From assembly GCA_026874595.1 (NCBI GenBank), contig CM049318.1:28982956-29046955 (forward strand): a stretch of 64,000 nucleotides of DNA, written 5' to 3'. The DNA is from Sipunculus nudus (taxonomy: Eukaryota; Annelida; Sipuncula; Golfingiida; Sipunculidae). This document shows, one piece after another, positions 1 through 12,894 of the stretch. Both the position numbers and the translations under genes were made by a program. How positions within the stretch are numbered: position 1 is the stretch's first letter; the number at the start of each line of letters is the position of its first letter. The notes under the pieces are model-generated. The model saw nothing but the letters and a program-made list of their open reading frames with translations. It ran no database searches and was not told where the DNA came from.

Positions 1-700
1 ATATATTCTGTGAACTACTGGCCAAAAACAAGATTTGAGCACCCAGAAAGTTAGAGTACAACTTGAGTCTGTTTGGCCTACAATCTTCTTATGTGAATTC
101 AGGGATGTCTTGAGTAAATGTCCTTAGCAATATGAAAAAACATGGGTTGGGCACCCTGGAAGTCAGATGTGTACAAACTGAATCTGTTAGCCTTAGAATC
201 TTCTTGTGTAATATCCAGGGAAGTCTTTAGCAAATTCTCTTGGTAACCTGAAATTAGGTCATGATGACCTATATTCTCTGAGTGACTGTCCACAAACATG
301 ATTTTGAAAAACCAGAAAGGGCATATATTGTAAGGCTAGAATCCAAGGAGGTTCTGGCCAAATCTGAAAGTAGGTCATGGTTACCTATATTCTGCAAGCA
401 ACTAGCCAAAAAATATGCTTATGAGCACCTAGACCATCAGGCATGGCAACACACTTTACTGTGTGACCTAAAACCTTCTAATATGACATCCAGGGTGGTC
501 CTTAGCAAGTCCCATTTGCATCAAGAAATTAGGTCACTGTAACAATATTCTCTGAGTTATGAGCAGAAAACCTAAGTTTGAGCACCCAGAAAGTCAGACA
601 GATCACAATCTTAATTGTTTGCTCTAGAAATGTCTTTCTTATATGAAAGGAGGTCATTGTTATATCTCTCCACATGAAATAATCATTAATAGATCATTGG
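1..700. repeat. Diverged tandem repeat, units of about 150-170 bp
   Basis: The stretch repeats a motif set several times: an acc-tatattctg start, 'gattttgagcacccagaaagtcag', a 'cctagaatc' segment, a 'tccagg.aggtcct.agcaaat' segment and 'cctgaaattaggtcatg.tgacc'. The same word order recurs in 13560-13960 and, more distantly, in the ~330-bp units at 55.5-57.7 kb. It is therefore a degraded piece of the family ii-type repeat. Short open frames on both strands here are translations of the repeat and are not called as genes. Confidence 0.7.
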
Positions 701-1525
701 TGCCTTAGTCTTATAATTTAACAACTAATCAATAACATTACAGTAAATGATTGCTGATGGAGAGTGGGTTATGCCAATGAACCAGGTAAAGATAAGGCCT
801 ACAGAATATAAGGATTCCATCATTAGTCTGCATGTTGATGAATTTGGTGAATAAAAGGGTGGCAGACTAAGAGGTTATACTGTATCATAACATTTTATAT
901 TGCATTTGTATATTTTGCTTCAATTGTTCAACAGATGATATCACAGCATTTCTTATTTAAAATGGTCCTTCCATGCTAACTGTATATAGCATGGTACCTG
1001 TTAGTAGATACAGATAGTTGACACTTGCACTTCTGTGATATCTTTATATATGCACAAACTTTGTCCATTTGTAAAAAAAAATGTAGTAGTCTTGTATGGA
1101 GTAGAGTGTTTTGGCTTTTGTTAAGTGATTTCTGTTAATTTAAATTGTTTTTTTTATTTTTATATATTATATCATGATTTTTACATATCATTTTATATCA
1201 AAACCAGTGAAGGGTCAGTTAATGTTAACCCCATCTTTATTTTAAGATTTTAAGACTTGACATTGTTTGTCTGATAAGAACATAATTTGTAGATTGTACT
1301 TGCATTATTTTAAGAATATGGATAATAGTTTAAAGCTTGCTGGGTCACAAAGTAAGCAGATGGTGTAAGCTAGGCAAAGTTCATTGTGATTTTATGACAT
1401 TGATGTCAAAGGTGAGGTCAAAGGTCACAGTGAAAAAGCTCAATGAGGTGGTGCTGTATAATGGTGCTGTTTGTGGTATCACACTTAACCACAAATATTG
1501 TTCAACAGGGTAAGCACACTCGTTA
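700..1525. other. AT-rich stretch, no gene seen
   Basis: No open frame, RNA gene or repeat structure stands out. Around 660-730 there is a weak relative of the dispersed 'gattatgattttacaaccaatt' repeat seen better at 3.1-3.6, 4.5 and 46.2 kb. Confidence 0.5.
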
Positions 1526-1527
1526 TT

Positions 1528-1785
1528 ATAAGAGCAGCTCCTGGTTCCTGTCAGAGCAGCTCTTTATGTATTCCTAGAGCAGCTCTTGCACATTTATAGA
1601 GCAGTTTCTGCTCATTATCAGAGCAGTTAGAGCAGCTCCTGGTTTTTGTTAGAGCAGCTCACAGTTCCTGTTATAGCAGCTCATGGGTATTGTTAGAGCA
1701 ATTCCTGGTTATTGCTCATATAGAGCATTTTATTCTTATTGTGAGGGCAGCTCGTGGTTCTTTTAGAGCAGCACCTCTGAATGAC
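1528..1785. repeat. AGAGCAGCTC minisatellite
   Basis: About ten imperfect head-to-tail copies of a 22-30 bp unit built on 'agagcagctcctggttcctgt'. Unit length varies, and some copies carry substitutions such as agagcagttt and agagcaattc. No coding frame runs through it. Confidence 0.8.
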
Positions 1786-2887
1786 CTGCACCTATGACCC
1801 AGTGTTTGAGCCAAACACCTTGCCAGAGAATGGTGGCATAGTGTTCCTTACAAGATTTGACTGCAGCTTTGAACCTCCAGATGTATTTGTATCAGATTTA
1901 ATTTAAATTCCACATGAAAGTGCATTATGTATGGTGCAAAATTTATTTTTACTTCTAATGAAATGTATTTGTGATCTTTTCCTTTGAGATATGATTAGAG
2001 AGTGAAGATTGTAATTTAATTATTAGAGATTTTGCCCAGAATGGATGTAGGTAAGCAAGGAAACATTAACATGTACGAGTGTTAATTCTTATTGACTGAG
2101 ATTATGGAAGGGGCAATAGTTTCAATACACCATTCCAGTTTGGTGAATGCGCAATGTTTTCTATGCTTGTTATTCTTTGTTAATCACCTGTCTAAGTATA
2201 TTCTATACCTTCCTGCTGAATTTGTCAATCAGAATTGACAAGGCCATATATGTTTGTTATGGTATATTCATCTTCCACTTAGCATACTGGTATATAATAT
2301 AGAGCATGGTCAGTAGAAAGCAGATGTAGGGTCAACTCTGATCTGGATTGAGTTGGTTTTTAAGTGAAAATTGTAATAATTGAAATTGAATTAAGTGAAT
2401 TGGAATTTAAAGGCCGACATGAGCTGAATCAGGGAACAAATGTTACAGCTGTCACAGTTCCTTGTGCAGTTGTGCCTGTCTTTTGATAGTTTATTTTAAG
2501 GATCAGTGTAAGGTGATCAATGTAAGGGTTTGGAGTAAGGTAAGCAGATAAATGCAACTTTCCTTGCTCACTGAATTATGTGTATCACCAAATTTGTCTG
2601 ATGTATGTTGTTAGCATGTGAAGTTAAACTTGGCGGACCCTCCTTTTGAGCAGCAACAACAATTTTTAGAGTTTAATTTTTAACCAATTTTCTTCTTGCA
2701 TTGACCCAGCCTTTCTGGATCAGGGGACTTTTTTAGGGGTTTTCTTATTAGTCTTCTTGAGTTGACCCTCCCCTTTCTGAAATTCTGGATCCACCCCTGC
2801 AAAGAAAGCACTAAGGACAAATCTGCTGGTCACCAGCTATGCAAAGAATCTCATAATTTAATTTATTGATTATTGAGTTTGATAAAA
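1786..2887. other. AT-rich stretch, no gene seen
   Basis: Both strands were read and no long frame, splice-framed exon or RNA gene was recognised. It ends where the 376-bp tandem duplication begins. Confidence 0.5.
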
Positions 2888-3633
2888 TTTACACAGAAAA
2901 TTTCTTATTTATTATTTTAAAAGTATTAATTACTTGTATTAACTGTAAGACAGTATTTAGGTGAAGTATTACTCAGCAGGTATACCAAGAAAAATAAAAT
3001 TACTTTAGTATATCTCATTGAAATGCCTGTTAAGATTAGAATACTATAATTCTATCATCATATACCTTTCAGACTATTTACTGGGGGTCAATATTCTAGG
3101 TACTAGTAAACAACAGATTCCATGGTAATATAGAAAGTACATGAAATAATCAATTAATAATGAATCATTGGTCGTTTTTATTTTGCAATCGATTATGATT
3201 TTAAAACCAGTTCCAACCACTAATATATATGGTTTGTAGTAAAGAAAAAGCTGGTCAGAAAATTTTACACAGAAAATTTCTTATTTATTATTTTAAAAGT
3301 ATTAATTACTTGTATTAACTGTAAGACAGTATTTAGGTGAAGTATTACTCAGCAGGTATACCAAGAAAAATAAAATTACTATAGTATATCTCATTGAAAT
3401 GCCTGTTAAGATTAGAATACTATAATTCTATCATCATATACCTTTCAGACTATTTACTGGGGGTCAATATTCTAGGTACTAGTAAACAACAGATTCCATG
3501 GTAATATAGAAAGTACATGAAATAATCAATTAATAATGAATCATTGGTCGTTTTTATTTTGCAATCGATTATGATTTTAAAACCAGTTCCAACCACTAAT
3601 ATATATGGTTTGTAGTAAAGAAAAAGCTGGTCA
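2888..3633. repeat. 376-bp near-identical tandem duplication
   Basis: Roughly 370 bp starting at 'ttacacagaaaatttc' near 2890 recurs 376 bp downstream from about 3264 to 3633. Only one clear substitution was seen (actttagtat near 3003-3012 against actatagtat in the second copy). The near-identity points to a recent duplication. Each copy ends with a dispersed repeat containing 'ggtaatatagaaagtac' and 'gattatgattttaaaacca', related to copies near 4475-4575 and 46150-46262. Confidence 0.9.
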
Positions 3634-4171
3634 TAGAGGTATTCTAGTCATTTCTGAATTATCAATGATTGATGTGTTAAAGTAGTTTAAAACATTCGTC
3701 CTGATCAATTTTATCCCCGTCATAGCGAATTATCAGTATTTTAGATAATAATGTTATACTTAAGGTTCAGGGGTCCATTTTTCATGTTGTTCAAACTAAC
3801 TATCCCTCCATCAATATCAGTCTGATATGAATGTGAAAGATACATGTGACACCAATTGGGTTTTATGTAGTAGAGCAAATGCTTATCATCGATTTACCTT
3901 GTATATGACCTGTGTGTAGATATTTAAGACAGAAATAAAAAATTTGTAAAAAATGGCATATTGCGGCATCTTCAAACATCTGTGTGATAACTCTAATGAT
4001 AGAGAGAGCAGCTAAAACCAGGGTAGCTCATGATGACTGACTACACTAAAACTCTCTCTCTTTCTCTCTCTCGCCATGTTTATATACATAACTAAAAACT
4101 TTCTCCTGAGGATCAGGTCTCATCATCCCATGAAACAGTCTGTAGTGAATTTACAGTGGTTTTTCTTCATC

Positions 4172-4173
<2 letters not shown>

Positions 4174-4234
<61 letters not shown>
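4174..4234. repeat. (TA)n microsatellite
   Basis: About 30 uninterrupted TA dinucleotides. Any translation across it (a run of Tyr-Ile) is an artefact. Confidence 0.95.
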
Positions 4235-4236
<2 letters not shown>

Positions 4237-6600
4237 CTTTTATAATCAAATAAATTGGTTCCAAAACTTGATGCGCTCCAAAGAAGTCATATCATTCAAA
4301 TTAATTATTCTAATTCTGTAAGAGACATAAAAAAGTCAAGGCACAAAAAGTGAACAGCATTACGCTGAAGAGAATAAGTGTCAACTTCCCAGCCATTATC
4401 TTGACTTTTTCAAAGGCTAAATTTAATCAGTCAATATATATGTTATAATTCTAAACATAAGAATTAAGATTAACATAGAAAGTACAAAAAATAATTGATT
4501 AATAATTGTTCATCAGATGTTTATCTTTCAATCATCTAACATGATTTTACAACCAATTCATATCACTAATATATATATAAACATATATATAAACATATAT
4601 TTATATATAAACACACGAGAGAGAGAGAGTTTGTAACATTTAATCAGGTCATGCCTGGAGCTGAAGGCTTACACTTAGCGTCAAGCACTTGCAGTGAGAC
4701 CAGGAAAGCAAATCCTGTTTAAGAGACTCTCATAGATATTTTGTTGTTTGCTGTATAAAGGGATAAAGGCATTGGCACAATATGCAATTATTACAATCAT
4801 TGTGTCTCAGAAATATGTATGTTTGATAATCAGTATTGCCTTGTAAGGAAGTTTGAGTATGTATGAGATTGGACTATGTGGAATAAAATGCTTAGATATT
4901 TACCTTTGTGTTACATAATTCTATTGTCTTTGTTGGGATGAGTGGACTTGGGTTTATATATAAATAAATCATGGCATGGTACATAGTAAGGTCTATGCCT
5001 AAATTTTCTCTGAACAATTTTATCAATGAAGGTCTGAAAACTATTGAGAATTGTCCCATGACTATCAAAGCATGAAACAAATTGATCTTTTCCACTGCAC
5101 AAGGGAACTGACAGTGAAGATGGATGGACTGTAGGAACCTCCAGTGGCCAACCCCCCCCCCCCCCCCACACACACACACACACACTCTTTACCTCATTGA
5201 GACAGATAACAAATGCCACTGTCAAAAATATTGTGAGTTATTAGATGAAGTACAGTATATAAAAAATATTCCTGGACTAATTCTCAAAATTTCATTTTTC
5301 ACAATTTCATTTAGTGGAATAACAGACTTTATAATCTATGGAATGTGCAAAAGCCAATGACCTAGGTATTTCTACATTAATACCATACTATATATACATT
5401 ATGTATATATACATTAAATATATACATGTAATTCAGCATAATCAAATTATTGGAAGGAGTATAGTAATTTTTTAAACTAATTACATTATATCAAACAAAA
5501 ACACATTGAAGTTATTATTTAAATCCAGAAGGAGATGCGGGGGGGGGGGGGGGGGGGGGCCTCAGCACAGCCTGATTGATTATCTGACTTAATGCTTTGG
5601 CTATTTGAGATGGACGAGGCCTGGGCCTTATGATAGTGGTTTAAAATGCATAAAAGATGCCATAAAGTATATCTCATTTAAAACCTAACCTGGTACAGAG
5701 CTCTTTCTGATGATATTTATTTATAAAGTTCACATTAATTTTCATATATAATTTTATTATTGTTTTAAATTTAAATCACGTTTTTTAAATGGTACAACCT
5801 TTTAGGCAATTAGCAACAGCAAACAATGTTTTAGTCAGCTTATAGCAAACTAAATGACATGTTCTTAGAACCCTTTTGTCCAGTATCATGTTTCTTTCTA
5901 ACTTTAAGTTTTAAAATTTGTTTTGTTAAAAAAAATACTTTATTTTAAAACATGACAGAATGCCAGGGATGCAACATATCCTAAGTCAAGCCCAGATATA
6001 GTTAGTTTGAAGCTGAAAGTCAGTACAATTGGACTCAAGCCTGAAAAATTGTATGTATTGAAAACACAGACACGCAATGTATAATTATATGCGAAGTATC
6101 TTATTTCTAAAACGTTAATTTGTGCAGTCTGCATAGTCAATATATAGATGTATGACTGAATATCAAATTAATAAAATAATAATTTTTTCCCATATAATTG
6201 AGATATTTGTCCATGAAATATTACACTGATGCACTTTAACTAAATGATCACGCAACAAATTAAACCAATATTATAGCAATTCGAGCGCCTGTGGCCTCTT
6301 GTGTCTAGCCACTGGCACTGGGAAATCCCCCTGGAAATCCCCTCCTTCATAAAGTAATAGACTGGTACTCAGCGCACAATCTGGTCGGTGCTCTGAGCCA
6401 ATCAGCGGCATGTTAACCACAGCCTCCATGCAGTGCCAAAAAAAATGAACTTAATGAAAGGGTTTGACTGCTTTGTATAGGGAATATGTGATGTTCACGT
6501 CGGAATGAACCTTCCAGAATTAAGCAGGATAGGAAGCCGGATTCCACACTCGAAACCACTACAGTAACTGTGACATTTCGTTTCTGATCTTGAGCTAAGG
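4235..6600. other. Low-complexity intergenic DNA with poly-C, CA and poly-G tracts
   Basis: No gene is supported. It holds a poly-C run followed by (CA)n at 5152-5186, a 21-base poly-G at 5539-5559, and a diverged dispersed repeat at about 4475-4575. The GC-richer piece 6285-6420 contains a good CCAAT box within 'ctgagccaatcagcgg' (about 6394-6409), but no transcript can be assigned to it. Confidence 0.5.
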
Positions 6601-6711
6601 TAAGTCTGAACATATAATTCCTTGCTGCAGTCTTGCAGCGCTGACATATATATCTGTATATAGTAAACAATACAAGCGCTGCAGCCTCTGGCGGGGAGAG
6701 TCTATACTATC

Positions 6712-7161
6712 CGGTCGGACTAAACACCCAAAACACCGGTGTTTTGGGTACCTGAGACGAAACACCACGAAACACCTATTTATCCTCAATGTTAAAGTTT
6801 AATTTTGAGTCACTTTGATGAATCATTAAATGTTGATTAAATATATGATGTTTGGACTGAAAATCCCGAGGAAAACTTGTGATAAAGGAGGGTTTCGTCC
6901 CTTGATGTGTTCACTGACGATCAAGGCAGCCATTCATGGCTCGCATATGCTGCCCCCTGGCGGTTGCTAAACATATCAAACTTTTACCGGGAACATGGTG
7001 GGAAAACTAAGCATTTGGGTCTCATTTCATTAGGCCCTATTTCAAATTAGTTATGAACAAATATTACGAATATTGAAAATAATCAATAGGGAAAACTATG
7101 CATCTGGGTCGCATTTCATTATTTCAAATTATTCAAATTATATCATGGAAGCATAAGGATG

Positions 7162-7196
<35 letters not shown>

Positions 7197-7731
7197 GGAA
7201 TAATATAGATATAAATATATCATGGAAGCATAAGGATGGAGAGAGAAAGAGAGAGAGATAAAAAGAGAAATAGAGATACAGAGAAATAGAGAGAAAGAAA
7301 GAGCGAGCGAGTGAGAGAGAAGAAAAAAGGGAGGGTAAAAGAAAGAGTGAATACTACGATGCCATTAAATGTGAATATATATCAAATTAACGGACGATTT
7401 CATATTAAAAAGTTAACATTCGGCAATCTGGGAATCGGCAAACTGGACTCGGTATTCTGGGATTCGGCAGAAATGGGAATCGGCAGACTGGCATGTAACC
7501 GTTAAAATGGCTACCACTGTCAACGAATCAAGGCAAGACCACGGAACGAAACCCGCTAGTTCATCAAAAGTTCACCCATTCAGGCCCTGAAATTCGGCAG
7601 ATATTATTAACATTTAATGATTCATCAAAGTGACTCAAAATTAAACTTTAACATTGAGGATAAATAGGTGTTTCGTGGTGTTTCGTCTCAGGTACCCAAA
7701 ACACCGGTGTTTTGGGTGTTTAGTCCGACCC
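6712..7731. mobile_element. 1.02-kb DNA transposon (MITE-like), ~122-bp inverted repeats, 8-bp target duplication
   Basis: The left end begins ggtcggactaaacaccc after one extra base, and its reverse complement closes the element (...gggtgtttagtccgacc, ending 7730). The inverted repeats match for about 120 bp, through 'cattaaatgtt' near 6833 and its partner near 7609. The 8-bp word atactatc lies directly outside both ends (6704-6711 and 7732-7739) and is present once in the paralogous block at 9.6 kb, which lacks the insertion. Inside are GA-rich microsatellites and no transposase, so it is non-autonomous. Length of target duplication and long inverted repeats do not by themselves fix the superfamily. 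Confidence 0.88.
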
Positions 7732-7741
7732 ATACTATCTA

Positions 7742-8363
7742 TAGTCCGTTCCAGCACCCCTGTCCACCTGTTTTTTGGCGATTATCTCTACATAAGACAA
7801 ACTTGCAAAATAATATTTGCACCAATGGCATGAAGATGCAAAAGCGTAATTTTTGTTACCTTACCTACTCAAAATATAAATATTATTCACTTTATGGCCT
7901 GGTTGACATATCTCATATATATCCGTGGTTCATGGCATCCCTAATAAGTGGCCATTGTTTATCCTCCTTGGATATGGATATGAAATAATGTGACATAACA
8001 GTGAAGCGCGTGCACGCAGAGAATACAAGTCTCGCTGTAAACAGGGGTCGGGAGCTCTTGATTATTGGTCCCATGAATATGGGCGCCTCTTTAGTACGTC
8101 ACATCTATTATGACGTCATCACTAATCCCTGATATGCCCATTTCACAGATTAGTGGCAAGATGTCGCTACAGAATAGACTTGTTACTCATAAAATGCTTT
8201 TAAATTGTTTACAGGAAAATGACATAAGGTACGCTATTATTTCCATAATAGTTAATTACGCTTTTTCCTCTTTCTACCCTAAGATCAAAAAGTTTGGACG
8301 TTCTTTGATTAACAAAAAAATAATAACGAAAAAACAGGTGGACAGGGGTACTGGAACGGACTA
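7742..8363. mobile_element. 622-bp non-autonomous DNA transposon, TA target duplication
   Basis: The left end tagtccgttccagcacccc continues through the tgtccacctg and tttttt segments. It is the inverse of the right end, which reads aggtggacaggg then tactggaacggacta. That gives inverted repeats of about 45 bp with a few mismatches. TA lies outside each end (7740-7741 and 8364-8365). Removing the element restores an alignment with the paralogous site near 9602-9620 (atc-taagtttgtacgg against atc-caaggttgtacgg). It carries no transposase. TA duplication suggests a Tc1/mariner-type mobiliser, which is an inference. Confidence 0.82.
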
Positions 8364-9532
8364 TAAGTTTGTACGGATCCGTACAGACCCTCAGACACGT
8401 ATATGCCTTGTGAAGGGTGAGGACACAAACAAACCCCACATATTATAAATGTTACAGATGCTTAGACTCGGTTGGGACCAAAACTTTTGCTGGATGATCT
8501 GCATTAATAAAGTATGGGCACTTACTCTGGATGAAGTCAGATATATTGCTTCGTCTCCGTCTGGCCGATGGCGCTTTCCGGTTGGAACAACCAATAGGAA
8601 ATTAGCATCATTGATAACACGCGATGTATGATTGGAAGGATGCTTATGAAAATATGGTCTATCCTAGTGCACGGCACTGGCATTCCTAGGAAAAGCCCCC
8701 CTGAATTCATCTTTTGCATAGATTGCCCACCTAATTTGCATGGGATTCCTTTTCCGCGGTGTCCAGTTGGCATGCAACAACTGAACCTTGGCAGTTCAAA
8801 GGATAAAAAACATTTACCGGCACATCAAGGTGATATATCGATTTAATTTGATACATAAAAAGTTTATTTCTATTTATAAATACAAGATTGTTTCTCTATC
8901 GCACAACAAGCAGTGATAATTCATGTTACAGGTCCGTCCATGTACGGCAGGGTGAACTCTCACTGCTAGACGGTCGGACTCCATATCACAGATAAATGGA
9001 GTCCGTACGTGGCGGACTATATAATTCCAAGCTCACCTTATTTGCTCTATGTGTGGATATGCTGCACTCGTTGCCGCTGGTATTTGTTGTAATAATCAGT
9101 AACAGTGCACAGGGGCGGATCCAGGAAAAAGGGGGAGGGTCGTACCAAGGAGGACTAATGAAATTCAAAACACCAAAAAAAAAAAAATCCTCAGGTCCGG
9201 AAAGAGAGAGGGCCTGGCAGCAAAATTATGTCTGAACCCCTTAAAAAAATGGTAGCCCTAGCACCCGTCCTCTTTTACAATGCTACGCTGTGCAAGAGCC
9301 CTAGAAGATGATTTGAGGAAACTGGAGACATTCTACATGACAATTAAATTCTTATATTTTGTCTGAAAATGTTGTATTTGTTAAGAAATAAAGATATTCT
9401 TATCAAATTTGCCTATAACATACCACTTAGACAGTGTTTGTCCACTTTAAATGTTGATTAGAAGAATATGTATTATCCTAATAAACGGTGATACACGGGG
9501 AACAATGTCTACTCTGGGTTTTCCCTTGCTGC

Positions 9533-10240
9533 AGTCAAGCAGCACTGACATATAGTAAACACTGATCAAGCGCTGCAGCCTCTGGCGGGGAGAGTCTATA
9601 CTATCCAAGGTTGTACGGATCCGTACAAACCCTAAGATATAAATATGCCTTATATAACGTGTGGACACCAGTTAAACCCCACATATTATTATTGTTACAG
9701 ACGCTTGGACTCCGTTGAGACCAAAACTTTTGCTGAATGATCAGTACATAATAAAGTATGAGTACTTACTCTGAATGAAGTCAGATATTACTTCATCTCT
9801 GTCGGGCCACTGGCGCCTTCAAGTTGGAACAGCCAATAGGATATGTATGATGGGAAGGATGCTCATGAAAATATGGTCTATCCTAGTGCACGGCACTGGC
9901 ATTCCTGGGAAAAGCCCCCCTGAATTCCTCTTTTGCATAGATTGCCAACCTAATTTGCATGGGATTCCTTTTCCGGCGGTGTCCTGTTACACATGCAACA
10001 ACTGAACCCCGGCAGTTCAAAGGATAAAAAACATTTACAGGCGCACATCAAGGTGATATATCGATTTAATTTGATACATAATAAGTTTATTACTATATAT
10101 AAATACAAGATTGCTTCTCTATCGCACAACAAGCAGTGGTACATCATGTTACAGGTCCCTCCATGTACCGCAGGGTGAACTCTCACCGCCAGATTGTCGG
10201 ACTCCATATCACATAAATGGAGTCCGTACTTGGCGGACTA
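9533..10240. repeat. Duplicated block, copy 2 (uninterrupted)
   Basis: This is the paralogue of 6621-6711 plus 8366-9019 and preserves the empty sites of both insertions. It contains an 18-bp perfect palindrome, ttgtacggatccgtacaa, at about 9604-9622. It also has the octamer-like word atttgcat near 9954 and a 14-bp ggcggacta-type end. No coding frame is shared by the two copies, so it is not treated as a protein gene. Confidence 0.8.
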
Positions 10241-11355
10241 GGTTTTCCCCAGCCACGGCTGGCCGGCAGCCGCCTGTGTAACCAGCGGTAACGGACCGTG
10301 TTGCCTCAGCGAGCGAAGGTCACCATGTTCATTGTTTCAGATTCTGAGACAGTTTCAAGCACATGGGTTGCAAAGTTTTATAAAGGAGTCTTGTTTACAT
10401 ACTAAAACATAATATTTAGCTGAATTTCTTGGTCATTCGAATAAAGTACTGTATCCCCCTTAGATTACTTAAAGTTTCCTTGTCATAAACACACTATTTG
10501 ATTTTACACGATTTTTTTTTCCGACAAGGGTTTGAAGATCTCCAGTTAACTCTGAAGCTTTTTATGCGGCAGTATCCAGGGTCCTGGATACTGCTGCATT
10601 TAATGCAGTTAAAAAATGGTTGCTTTGGATGAACCCCCCCCCCCCCCCCCCCGATCTGCTTCTGGTGCAAAAGTTTTGCAAATTTTTGATACCCAACTAA
10701 ATCCGGAAAGTCCCACTGACCAGATGACTATGTTGTCATAGTAACCGAACGGAAACTGATTTATAATATGTTTCATGTCACATTTGTCCTATTTTATTTG
10801 TCACCAAAAACTGTTATGTTCATTAGTAAAACCTCGGTTTCTTTATTTGCTCCCTGTTAATAAAGGTGAAGGTCACCATGTGGGACAAATTAGGTTACCC
10901 CAAGAATTAAGCCCCAGTTTTCCAGTGATAAAATACTACTTGGACCATATGTCAAACACCATTTTCACATTATTGGGACCTCAGACCTTTGCAATTTTGG
11001 TCCACACAAAGACAGACCACTGAACCTACTACAATCTCTGACCACTGGGTCGACGATCACAGACCAGATTCCTTACCATCTTTGACCACTATATAATTAG
11101 ACTTTTTCAGGCCTTGTTTAGACTATTGCTATCGTTGTGAAATATACGCATGTTCTGTCTACAAACAATGTTGAAACAAATTGTTTGAACAAAAAAGACC
11201 TTGCTTACTCCCCATGCGCACATACAACTCTTAATTCTAGCTCTCTCTCTCTCTCTGACCATTCCTCATTGCATATATTCTAAATCTTGATTTATATGCA
11301 GCTGTAATTCCCTTTCAATAGATTGTTTGTACAATCATTTGTGTATTAGAGCATA

Positions 11356-11388
<33 letters not shown>

Positions 11389-12890
11389 AAGGAAAAGTGA
11401 AGGTGAAAAGTAAGCTGTCAACCTACGAACCATCATTTTGGCTGGACATATTTACGGATTGAATTTTATTATGATAAATTGCATATTCCAAAGAAAAGGT
11501 ATGAGTCTGGTTTAGCCTTTCCAATGTAAAAAAGCCTTTTCATATAAGATATTTAAATATTATTGTAATATCAATTTGAATGTTTACATTTAAAAACAAA
11601 TGTAGCATTTAATATAGATACATTACATGTACAATTTGAATAAATATAAGCCAATTTATAATATATTAAACTAATTAAAATATTATAGTTTTATTTTTGG
11701 TTCATGTATATATTTAAAATCCTTGTTGATTTTTTCAAGGGTTTTCTGTATGGGGTTCTGTTATATGGTCTGTTGCATGCAGATCTTCGTTTTGCATTGT
11801 AGGTATGTAATCAAAAGAAACATGTTTCGCTTCATTTATTTAAATCATACATACTCAATTATATCTAGCTCAGAAGTTAAACTGTTTTATGAAGCCCTAC
11901 CTGGGCTTTAGTGTTTGCGTTTACTAATAAAATGCTTAAAATAAAACGTGATTCCATGTACCGATAGACTTAACTCAGTGTGTTAAATTAGTTATATGAG
12001 TGTCCGCTAGATGGCGGTACAGTAATTGTGATACAGTAATTGTGGTACGGTAATTGTGATACAGTGCGGGAACAGTTGATTTCTCTGTCAGAAGCAGCAA
12101 TTAAGTCATAACAATTTCATGGACTGGGCCAGTCTGTGTTTTACTTTGGTCTATATATATTTCGAAATGCAAACACTGTTTGATTGCAAATTATTTTATT
12201 TTAACCATTACATTCATACTAACATCTACATATAGGCATATATATACAATATGATATAAAGTGTACGTATATGTATGTAAAAAATGAGTTTTTTGAGTTG
12301 ATGCATAACGAACCTTTAGGCAGAACTAAAGTCCTGGCAGAATAAACACACACATAACATGAAAATTGTTGAAGCTAGAGAATTTTTTTTTCAAGTATAT
12401 AACTTTGTTTAATTAAGATTCAATTGTATACTCGAAATTAGATATGAATTTTGTAATAAAAGCATAAAAATAAAACCAGTACCCTAAATTTTGCCCAGCT
12501 TTCAACATGGCTCGTTTTTTTCCAGTGAGTACTGTTGATTTAATTTTCGCAGCCTGTAAACATACATATTTAATTTGTTTAAATCTGAAATTTGAAAATA
12601 AAAGCTTGAAAATTAGGCTATTGATTTTTTTTCTTGAAGCAATATAGTAGTCTCTGCCTTTGTCCAGATGCAGGCTACTGCATTATTCCTAGTCACTAGA
12701 AATCAGCTATGCCAGGGTTCCTGATTTGTTACACTGCAGTCACTGGGAGGGGGAGGGGGGAGATCCCCTGCTGTGACAGGTGTATAGTTATTCTCATATC
12801 AGCCCCCCACCCACCCACCCCCACACACACCAACCCTCCCCACCAAGTGTTATGCAGTAATTGTAATTGTTAGCACTGTATTTCCTTAAT
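10241..12890. other. Intergenic DNA, no gene recognised
   Basis: It contains a GC-rich patch at 10245-10330, a poly-C run at 10634-10652, a (TG)n(GA)n tract at about 11355-11390, and a short tandem built on 'gtacagtaattgtgat' at 12015-12065. No open frame with protein-like content was seen on either strand. Confidence 0.5.
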
Positions 12891-12894
12891 TGTG

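Larger units (their letters stand above)
6621..9019. repeat. Duplicated block, copy 1, interrupted by two insertions
   Basis: The flanking parts 6621-6711 and 8366-9019 align in order with 9533-10240. Shared landmarks are 'cttgctgcagtc', 'gcgctgcagcctctggcgg', the palindrome gtacggatccgtac, 'ctaatttgcatgggattcc', 'cagttcaaaggataaaaaac' and 'ggtgaactctcac', with both copies ending at ggcggacta. Copy 1 differs mainly by carrying two DNA-transposon-like insertions (6712-7731 and 7742-8363). The unit contains an octamer-like atttgcat and a CCAAT motif in both copies. No protein or known RNA was recognised, so it may itself be a mobile element. Confidence 0.8.

Noticed and set aside
99-542. Short open frames on both strands at the left edge
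   Set aside because: They are translations of a diverged tandem repeat; similar peptides appear from the related repeats at 13.6-14.2, 55.4-55.6 and 56.8-57.7 kb.
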